DNA from: Opitutia bacterium
GTDB lineage: Bacteria; Verrucomicrobiota; Verrucomicrobiia; Opitutales; JANYEO01
Direction of reading: 5' to 3'
Assembly (NCBI GenBank): GCA_025363025.1
Contig: JANYEO010000096.1
Location: 1 to 6,352, forward strand
Length of the DNA: 6,352 nt
The notes under the pieces are model-generated. The model ran no database searches. It worked only from the letters and a program-made list of their open reading frames with translations, and was not told where the DNA came from. Made by a program: the position numbers and the translations under genes. This document shows, one piece after another, positions 1 to 5,428 of the stretch (its first letter is position 1; each line of letters begins with the position of its first letter).

Positions 1-2
1 TG

Positions 3-1307
3 TTGCTTTACGGATTTTGGCGAATGAGTAGTGAATTAAGCTTTCCTGGTCATTGGGCGCTAATACCTGTCTTGGGCGCTGTACTAATCATAACGGCAGG
101 CTCTAAAGCTTGGTTTAATCGCACAATTTTATCTAATCCGATTGCTGTTTGGTTTGGCTTCATTAGCTTTCCATTGTACTTGTGGCACTGGCCTTTATTA
201 TCTTTTGCTAAGATTGTTGAGGGTGAATGTCTTAGTCGTAAAATACGTATATCGGCTATTTTTTTATCTATTTTGCTTGGTTGGCTGACCGCAAGATTTA
301 TTGAAAAGCCTATTCGTTTTGGAAGTACAAGAACCGGTTTAAAGCTCACTATGCTTTGTGGTATTCTTTTTGTAATAGGAGTTTCTGGTTTGATTGCTAG
401 TAGATTTAATTTCTCTCAATCTCATGTACTTGAAAAATTAGTAATAAGAAGTAAATATGCTGAATTCTCAGTGGGCCCTTCAGTATATTGGTATAAAGGA
501 AAGCAAGATTGGTTGTTTATGAGCAATGCGTTCGATCAAGGGGTTGCTAAGCTGAAACTAGCCATTATTCCTAGCGATAACGAAACTGAAGCTACTAAAG
601 CAATTTTTGCTAAAATCGTTGAAGTAAGTGCGAAATTTAATACAAAAGTAGCTTTGATTGTGGGTCCGAATAAATCAACTATCTATCCAGAATATCTTCC
701 AGACGAAATTCAACCATCTGCCGATAAGTACATCACTTACTACCTAGATAAGCTAAAAAGTATACCCAATCTCACTGTTTATGATCCAACAGATGATTTA
801 CTTAATGCAAAAAAAACTAATGGTATTCTTTATTCTAGGACGGACACACATTGGAATAATAAAGGTGCTTTTTTGGCCTATTCAGGTTTTGCCAATCTTC
901 TTGGCCTACCCATTCCTGAAGTTGAATTTAAACAAGGCACAACTCATGCCGGAGACCTCATCGGAATGTGTAGCCTAAAGGATTTTCCTCTGCGCGCAGA
1001 TGATAATTGGGATGTTATTTGGAAAAATAAACAAACTTGGGTTGAAAATAAAATTCCCTATGAACATAAGACAGTATTGGGTTCTCCTAGGGTGTCCATT
1101 AATGATCATCCACTCGTAAATCAGTACGTTTGGGTTGTTGGTGATTCGTTTACACTCGCGCTATCGCAGTATTTCAATGCTGTATTTAAGGAAGTTCGTT
1201 ACGTTGGACATTGGAATGACAAGCTTGAGAATTTACCTGAAAATTTATCCAAGGTGGATAGAAAACCAGATATGATCATAATCGTTCGAGTAGAGCGAAG
1301 TTTTTGA
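3..1307 (+). CDS. Membrane O-acyltransferase (acyltransferase-3/OafA type) fused to AlgX/AlgJ-like SGNH domain, 5'-truncated
   Basis: Partial gene: the frame is open to the window edge and begins inside the membrane domain, so the TTG at base 3 is unlikely to be the true start. Residues 1-131 of the visible part hold about four hydrophobic segments (roughly 17-33, 46-64, 82-98, 112-131), with the motif SFPLYLWHWPLL at 55-66 and the FIEKPIRFG end typical of acyltransferase-3 (OafA/YrhL) proteins. After the last membrane segment comes a soluble, presumably periplasmic domain. It opens with GKQDWLF (166-172) and continues with TDTHWNNKGA (280-289), GDSF (380-383) and a terminal VER. The order D-x-H before GDS matches AlgX/AlgJ acetyltransferases and is the reverse of the usual SGNH order; candidate catalytic residues are D281, H283 and S382. 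The likely role is transfer of acetyl or another acyl group to a surface polysaccharide. The substrate cannot be read from sequence. GC is low compared with the downstream genes. Confidence 0.85.
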   Translation: MLYGFWRMSSELSFPGHWALIPVLGAVLIITAGSKAWFNRTILSNPIAVWFGFISFPLYLWHWPLLSFAKIVEGECLSRKIRISAIFLSILLGWLTARFIEKPIRFGSTRTGLKLTMLCGILFVIGVSGLIASRFNFSQSHVLEKLVIRSKYAEFSVGPSVYWYKGKQDWLFMSNAFDQGVAKLKLAIIPSDNETEATKAIFAKIVEVSAKFNTKVALIVGPNKSTIYPEYLPDEIQPSADKYITYYLDKLKSIPNLTVYDPTDDLLNAKKTNGILYSRTDTHWNNKGAFLAYSGFANLLGLPIPEVEFKQGTTHAGDLIGMCSLKDFPLRADDNWDVIWKNKQTWVENKIPYEHKTVLGSPRVSINDHPLVNQYVWVVGDSFTLALSQYFNAVFKEVRYVGHWNDKLENLPENLSKVDRKPDMIIIVRVERSF

Positions 1308-1633
1308 GGTTTTGTGAGTAAGAAATTAAAAAATGGAAAGTTGATATAAACTTTACGGGTGCATTATTTCAGATTCAATTACTTGTTTTTAATCCTACTT
1401 CATTTAGCGACCGCTGCATAATCTCAGGTCCTAAAATTCGAATTTTTGCTATCTTGTCTTCGGAAATGTCATTATGCAGCAGTCTCATTTAACAATCTTA
1501 CTCTTAATATATAAGCTGACGAAGGCTTGTGATTTTATGAAAATCAGTTTAAGGTGGATAGAATAAATGAATCACGTACAAACTGTTTCCCCTAATTTTT
1601 AAACCCTCTTTGCTTTAGCTGGCCTTATTATAA
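1308..1633. other. AT-rich intergenic spacer without a convincing gene
   Basis: These 326 bases lie between the acyltransferase stop and the citrate synthase start. No sizeable reading frame is present. Visible structure: a perfect 10-base inverted repeat (GCTGCATAAT at 1413-1422, ATTATGCAGC at 1471-1480), a perfect 14-base palindrome between its arms (1433-1446), and a short AAAGTT/AACTTT hairpin near 1340-1357. A minus-strand frame of 37 codons (1488 to 1375) and a plus-strand frame of 11 codons (1567-1602) exist, but neither is recognised. The promoter for citrate synthase must lie here or further upstream. TAGAAT at 1559-1564 is a -10-like string, but I see no good -35 partner at normal spacing. 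Confidence 0.6.
1413..1480. repeat. Perfect 10-bp inverted repeat enclosing a 14-bp palindrome
   Basis: GCTGCATAAT (1413-1422) is exactly complementary to ATTATGCAGC (1471-1480). Between the arms lies the self-complementary AAAATTCGAATTTT (1433-1446). This could be a transcript-end structure for the acyltransferase gene, a protein-binding site, or a remnant of a small element. No T-run follows the right arm, so it is not a standard intrinsic terminator. Function unknown. Confidence 0.4.
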
Positions 1634-2932
1634 ATGGAAGACACCGCAACCCTTCGTATTGGTAGCCAGAATTATAATTTCCCCGTTTTTATGGGGACGG
1701 AGCAAGAAATAGCGGTTGATTTACGTCATTTGCGAGAGGTAACGGGTGTTATCACCCTGGACGAAGGCTATGCAAATACGGGGTCTTGTTTAAGTGAGAT
1801 TACGTTTATTGATGGAGAGGCCGGTGTGTTGCGCCATAGAGGATACCCGATCGAAGATTTGGCTGCGCAATCGCACTTTCTTGAGACAGCGCATTTAATT
1901 ATGTATGGTCAATTGCCGGCTAAGGCTGTTTTGGACCGCTTTACTAGCCGGGTGAATCGATCGGCGCTTTTAAATGAGGGAATGCAGCCGCTGTTTGCCG
2001 GTTTCCCTTCGCAAGCCCACCCGATGGGGATGTTGGCAGCCCTTGTACAAGCTTTGGGGGCGTATTCGCCGGAGCTTGCAACGAATGACCGTAAGCTTGA
2101 TTTAGCCCGTTTTGATGAAGCAGCCATTTTACTGATGGGCACGATACGTACATTGGCCGCCTTGGTATCTCGCCGCCGCCGAGGGCTGCCAATGGTTTAT
2201 CCTAATCCGGAGTTAGGCTATGCAGAGAATTTTTTGCATATGCTTTTTTCGCTCCCGAATGATCCTTATGAGCCTCATCCAGAAGTAGCTAAGGCGTTAG
2301 ATCTTATTTTCCTTTTGCATGCAGATCATGAGCAAAACTGCAGTACGTCGACTGTGCGTATGGTGGCCTCTGGCGGGGCCAATCCATTCGCCTGTGTGTC
2401 GGCGGGGATTTCAGCTTTATGGGGGCCTTTGCATGGGGGGGCCAATATGGCAGTCATCCAAATGCTGCAGGAGATCCATGATTCCGGCGATAATGGGCAT
2501 TTGTTTATCGATGCGGTTAAGGCAGGGTCTGGGCGCTTGATGGGTTTTGGGCACCGGGTTTATAAAAACTATGATCCAAGGGCCACTATTATGAAGGCTA
2601 CGTGTGAGCGTGTTTTACGGCTACTCGGCCATAGTGATCCCTTGTTGAATATTGCAAGCCGTTTAGAAGAAGAAGCCTTGCGGGACGAGTATTTTGTTTC
2701 CCGTAAATTGTATCCTAATGTTGATTTTTATAGCGGGATTATTTTGCGGGCTATTGGCATACCGCTTGATTTATTTACGGTGATTTTTGCTATTGGGCGT
2801 ACCCCCGGTTGGTTGGCTAATTGGAGAGAGGTTGCCATGAGCTCCAAGGGGCGTATTTACCGTCCTCGTCAAATTTACATAGGGCCGGTTCAGCGAGAGT
2901 ATATGCCGTTGGGCGATAAGAGTCGTGCCTAA
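1634..2932 (+). CDS. gltA: Citrate synthase, type II (GltA-like)
   Basis: A 432-residue protein, close to the 427 residues of E. coli GltA, that condenses acetyl-CoA with oxaloacetate to citrate at the TCA cycle entry in the cytoplasm. Family signatures are HADHEQNCSTSTVR (229-242), GPLHGGAN (264-271), GFGHRVYKNYDPRA (304-317) and KLYPNVDFYSGII (358-370). By comparison with GltA the catalytic residues are H267, H307 and D364, all present. The N-terminal beta domain (about 1-60, ending in EITFIDGEAG) is characteristic of the hexameric type II group. Sites that bind NADH in E. coli GltA appear changed: the Cys206 position falls in LPNDPYE, and the R109-H110-T111 stretch reads R-S-A. Allosteric control may therefore differ. 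The ATG start has no clear Shine-Dalgarno sequence (preceding bases TTATTATAA). It was chosen because the protein then begins like other family members. The gene is monocistronic in view, and a large palindrome starts four bases after the stop. Confidence 0.96.
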   Translation: MEDTATLRIGSQNYNFPVFMGTEQEIAVDLRHLREVTGVITLDEGYANTGSCLSEITFIDGEAGVLRHRGYPIEDLAAQSHFLETAHLIMYGQLPAKAVLDRFTSRVNRSALLNEGMQPLFAGFPSQAHPMGMLAALVQALGAYSPELATNDRKLDLARFDEAAILLMGTIRTLAALVSRRRRGLPMVYPNPELGYAENFLHMLFSLPNDPYEPHPEVAKALDLIFLLHADHEQNCSTSTVRMVASGGANPFACVSAGISALWGPLHGGANMAVIQMLQEIHDSGDNGHLFIDAVKAGSGRLMGFGHRVYKNYDPRATIMKATCERVLRLLGHSDPLLNIASRLEEEALRDEYFVSRKLYPNVDFYSGIILRAIGIPLDLFTVIFAIGRTPGWLANWREVAMSSKGRIYRPRQIYIGPVQREYMPLGDKSRA

Positions 2933-2936
2933 GCGC

Positions 2937-3164
2937 GGACGTTGCTGAATGCTTTGCTTTTGAGTTTTTGGTCGGTTGTCGTTTCTCGAGTGCACACAAA
3001 AGAGAGCCCATGTTGATCTATTTTATATTCAGTTTATCAAACTTCGATGCATGTCATTACTACCTCCCCCATGGTAAGGCGACTGGCATCGCCTTACCAT
3101 GGGGAATGCACACTCGTCACTTCGTCCTACAAATTCCTAAAAATCAAAGCATTCAGCAACGTCC
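2937..3164. repeat. Large palindromic element A, downstream of citrate synthase
   Basis: The outer arms are a perfect 20-bp inverted repeat (2937-2956 against 3145-3164). Weaker complementarity continues inward, for example CGAGTG near 2988 against CACTCG near 3111. Just inside each arm is the shared core: ATGCTTTGCTTTT at 2949-2961 and, on the minus strand, ATGCTTTGATTTT at 3140-3152. The interior contains the separate perfect hairpin at 3067-3104. The left arm starts four bases after the citrate synthase stop. It probably acts in transcript termination or 3'-end protection, or is a dispersed non-autonomous repeat; sequence alone does not decide. Confidence 0.8.
3067..3104. repeat. Perfect 16-bp stem, 6-base loop hairpin nested in element A
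   Basis: CCCCATGGTAAGGCGA (3067-3082) pairs perfectly with 3089-3104 around the loop CTGGCA. The stem is GC-rich at its base and should be very stable. The bases after it (AATGCACAC) are not a T-run, so it does not fit a standard intrinsic terminator on the plus strand; the minus strand continues GAGGTAGT, also without a T-run. It could pause polymerase, protect an RNA 3' end, or be the tip of the larger palindrome. Confidence 0.85.
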
Positions 3165-3196
3165 TTATGGTGTATGTCTTATTTAAGACCAATGCG

Positions 3197-3323
3197 AAGA
3201 CCGATTGAAGGATGTTTTGATTTTTTGATGATTACGAGCGAGACGCACGTAAGCCTACTTTAGGTAGGTGCGTACGTCGAACGCAGTAAGCGCGGAAAAG
3301 AAAATTATCCTTTAATTGGTCTT
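3197..3323. repeat. Large palindromic element C, at the end of the VC0807-like gene
   Basis: The left arm AAGACCGATTGAAGGAT (3197-3213) pairs over 17 positions with 3307-3323; the only two non-Watson-Crick positions are G-T pairs (3203/3317, 3207/3313). A second AAGACCAAT at 3185-3193 matches the last nine bases of the right arm exactly. The shared core ATGTTTTGATTTT follows at 3212-3224. The centre contains CCTAC-TTTAG-GTAGG (about 3254-3268), flanked by GCAC/GTGC-type pairing. The right arm encodes the last residues and TAA stop (3312-3314) of the minus-strand gene, so the element overlaps coding sequence. It is probably a bidirectional transcript end between convergent genes. Confidence 0.8.
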
Positions 3324-4013
3324 CTTTGGGTCGATGAAAAGCTCCTCTAAGGGTAGGCCCGTTAGCGCTTCTAGGCGTTTGAGGAGCCACCAAAAGATAC
3401 TAATAAGCATAGCGATGGAGGGCAGGAGGATGACAGGGTAGCTCCACAGGGTCATCTTCCCTAATTCTTCGGTAAAGGCTTGGGTGCCGCTTTCGCTGGT
3501 TACAATCCACTTGGCTAGGATGAAGTTGAGGGCTCCGCTAATAAAGAAAGAGCCGGAAAGGGCGATAGTAGCCCGTTGTAGGAGCATGGCGAGCGTTGCC
3601 TTAGCTTTAGGGGTAGTGAGGGTGGCCTCTATTTTGGCCACGGCCATAAATTGTTCGCTAAAGAGAAAGGTTTTGATCAGCGGGTAACGAGTTTTGAGAG
3701 AGCCTAAAACCACGAGGCCAATGACAGTGGGAATGGCGGCTTCTTTAATCGCAATCCATTTGGCGGATAAGGTAAAAAGCCCAATCCCCCCCGTTAGCAG
3801 TACGCTTACAAGCCCAATGATGGAGAGGACATTCCAGGTCTTGCGTTTTATAAGGTCGTAAACCCCATAGGCAATGGGGAAGCCAAGGGCTACTATCAGT
3901 GCTAGGGCTGGCCCAAGGCCAAACCAGGCTTCCCCCTTCATGAGGAGGATACTGGGCAGGGCCAGATTACAAATGATATTGAGGTAAGGGTTCTCGGCTT
4001 TGGGCTTAGACAT
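3312..4013 (-). CDS. VC0807-like multipass inner membrane protein
   Basis: A 233-residue hydrophobic protein with about six membrane segments (roughly 8-25, 31-52, 62-82, 92-106, 148-170, 191-211). The N-terminal half, with NPYLNIICNLALPSILL (8-24), the PIAYGVYDLIKRK stretch (46-58), SIIGLVSVLLTGGIGLF (64-80) and KWIAIKEAAIPTVIGL (85-100), resembles VC0807-family proteins, which are loosely related to septation protein A-like membrane proteins. Their biochemical function is not established, so none is assigned. The family call is from memory of its motifs. The ATG at 4013 is the first Met of the frame and gives a charged, lysine-containing N-terminus before the first membrane segment. No Shine-Dalgarno sequence is visible. 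The gene is divergent from the kinase (65-base gap) and convergent with citrate synthase. Its last codons and stop lie inside the right arm of palindromic element C. Confidence 0.75.
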   Translation of the reverse strand: MSKPKAENPYLNIICNLALPSILLMKGEAWFGLGPALALIVALGFPIAYGVYDLIKRKTWNVLSIIGLVSVLLTGGIGLFTLSAKWIAIKEAAIPTVIGLVVLGSLKTRYPLIKTFLFSEQFMAVAKIEATLTTPKAKATLAMLLQRATIALSGSFFISGALNFILAKWIVTSESGTQAFTEELGKMTLWSYPVILLPSIAMLISIFWWLLKRLEALTGLPLEELFIDPKKTN

Positions 4014-4078
4014 GATGAAAGATTAGATTTTTGTTTTTTTGCTCTTAAGTGTAAGGTTTCTTGCTGTAAGATATCCGT
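4014..4078. promoter_or_regulatory. Short divergent promoter region (VC0807-like gene / histidine kinase)
   Basis: These 65 AT-rich bases must contain, or overlap, the promoters of both flanking genes unless they are read through from elsewhere. TAAGAT at 4067-4072 is a -10-like hexamer only six bases before the kinase ATG, with TTAAGT (4045-4050) as a weak -35 at 16-base spacing. If used, it would give a nearly leaderless kinase mRNA. Neither gene has a Shine-Dalgarno sequence here. Assignment of exact boxes is tentative. Confidence 0.4.
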
Positions 4079-5248
4079 ATGACCTTTCAGAGTAAAGAGT
4101 GGGAACGTATTTTTAAAAACTTTGAGCATGTCGCGCCGGCGGAGTTGGCAAAAAGTATGCAACGCCTCGCACGTGAACGGGCTTTTCTTGAAACTATTTT
4201 TAATACGTTACAAGAGGGGGTACTTGTTATTGATGGCCAGGGTATTATCACTTATGCGAATGCGGGGGGGCGGCGTTTGCTGGGGATAGGGCAAGCAGAG
4301 GTTGGCAGTTTGGCTTTGGGGAAAGTTTCTCCGGATTTGGCACGCAGTTTAACCGAGTCTTCACGGGATCTGGAAGGGGAGAGTTGGAGTACGCGTGAGA
4401 TTGAAGTCAGCTACCCTGAGCGGCGTATTTTAAGAGTCTATTCTAGCTTATTTCATAACCCTGAGGAATTTCGGGAAGAGCCTTATGTAGCGCTTATTTT
4501 AACGGATATTACGCAAGAAAAAGCGCATACAGATGCACTCCTTGAAGAAGAGAAATTGGCCTCTGTTTATATGTTGGCCGCTGGGGTGGCTCATGAGATT
4601 GGGAACCCGCTGAATTCCTTAACCATTCATTTGGGGCTCATGGAGCGACAGTTGGGGAAATTGAAAGCAGAAGCCGCGCGGGATAACGTGCTGGACTCTG
4701 TCCATATTTGCCAGGAGGAGGTCAAACGATTGGATGGCATTGTGCGGCATTTTTTAAAGGCCTTAAAGCCGGTCGTGCCTGATTTTCAGGATGTCAATTT
4801 GCTGCAAATATTGGCCGATGTATTGGCCGTTCAGAAAGCAGAAATGGAAGATTTAGGAGTGCAGGTGTCCCTTGAATTGGGAGAACCTTTGCCCGTTATA
4901 TCGGCAGACCCAGCTTTGATTAAACAGGTCTTTTTTAACCTTTTAAAGAATGCCCTTGAGGCTATGGATCACGACGGGTGCCTAACGCTGACTGCACGGC
5001 TTGATGACTGCGATGTCTTTATTGATATACAGGACACCGGAGTAGGGATTGAGCCCGAATCTTTAGCCCAGCTATTTACTCCTTATTATACGACTAAGGC
5101 TACTGGCCATGGCTTAGGCCTGGTTTTAGCTATGCGTATTTTGCGTGCCCATGGAGGGCAGTTGGGGGTCAAAAGTACACCGGCTAAGGGTACGTGTGTG
5201 ACACTGCAGCTGCCGCAGAAGCATAGGCGCGTCAAGCTACTCGAGTAA
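4079..5248 (+). CDS. Soluble PAS-domain sensor histidine kinase (NtrB-like)
   Basis: A 389-residue protein with no signal peptide or membrane segment, so it is probably cytoplasmic. After a short N-terminal helix, a PAS domain spans about 35-146, from the LETIFNTLQEGVLVID stretch to the ILTDITQEK stretch. The dimerisation/phosphoacceptor region carries the H-box AAGVAHEIGNPLNSL (167-181), with H172 the likely phosphorylated histidine. The ATPase domain has the N-box FFNLLKNALEAM (285-296), the G1 box DTGVGI (319-324), TPYYTTK (334-340) and the G2 box GHGLGL (343-348). All boxes are intact, so the kinase should autophosphorylate. H-box style and layout resemble NtrB/AtoS-type kinases that pair with sigma-54 activators, but no receiver domain or regulator gene is in the window. 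The start is fixed: an in-frame TAA lies at 4067-4069 and the next Met is residue 27. The stop codon overlaps the left tip of palindromic element D. Confidence 0.93.
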   Translation: MTFQSKEWERIFKNFEHVAPAELAKSMQRLARERAFLETIFNTLQEGVLVIDGQGIITYANAGGRRLLGIGQAEVGSLALGKVSPDLARSLTESSRDLEGESWSTREIEVSYPERRILRVYSSLFHNPEEFREEPYVALILTDITQEKAHTDALLEEEKLASVYMLAAGVAHEIGNPLNSLTIHLGLMERQLGKLKAEAARDNVLDSVHICQEEVKRLDGIVRHFLKALKPVVPDFQDVNLLQILADVLAVQKAEMEDLGVQVSLELGEPLPVISADPALIKQVFFNLLKNALEAMDHDGCLTLTARLDDCDVFIDIQDTGVGIEPESLAQLFTPYYTTKATGHGLGLVLAMRILRAHGGQLGVKSTPAKGTCVTLQLPQKHRRVKLLE

Positions 5249-5369
5249 GACCGATGTCTAATGTATGCTTTTGAATTCCTTCGAGCATCACCGTGCTCAC
5301 GTACTTGAGTACGCTCCGCGCGCTTCCTCTCGAAACCTCTTCAAAATCAAAACATTAGGCATCGGTCTT
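5247..5369. repeat. Large palindromic element D, in the kinase/HlyD convergent gap
   Basis: The 18-base outer arms (5247-5264 against 5352-5369) are complementary, with a single G-T pair at 5257/5359. The structure continues inward through TTTTGAA and TTCGAG on the left against CTCGAA and TTCAAAA on the right, and ends in CGTAC-TTGA-GTACG (about 5299-5312). Read on the minus strand, the right arm gives AAGACCGATG and then the core ATGTTTTGATTTT (5355 to 5343), identical over 13 bases to the core of the element at 3197-3323. The AA of the kinase TAA stop forms the element's first two bases. It is probably a bidirectional transcript end and a member of a dispersed repeat family. Confidence 0.82.
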
Positions 5370-5428
5370 TGCTTTGTATGGGTTTTCTGGAAGTGGTCTT
5401 GTATTCTCAATAAGAGATAACTTAAGTG

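Noticed and set aside
1375..1488. Minus-strand frame of 37 codons beginning MRLLHNDISEDK
   Set aside because: It is short, has no recognisable family or good ribosome-binding site, and has a stop directly before its ATG. It spans the 10-base inverted repeat and is most likely chance, or at best a gene fragment.
1909..2192. Overlapping minus-strand frames within citrate synthase
   Set aside because: They lie wholly inside a strongly supported conserved gene and show no family features.
3067..3104. Calling the perfect hairpin an intrinsic terminator
   Set aside because: No T-run follows on either strand. It is recorded as a repeat instead.
2968..3186. 72-codon plus-strand frame after citrate synthase
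   Set aside because: It runs through the palindromic element and its nested hairpin, so its codons are dictated by the inverted repeat. No family resemblance or start signal was seen.
2937..5369. CRISPR array or insertion sequence as an explanation of the repeats
   Set aside because: The repeats are few, inverted, different in length and without regular spacers, and no transposase or cas gene is present.
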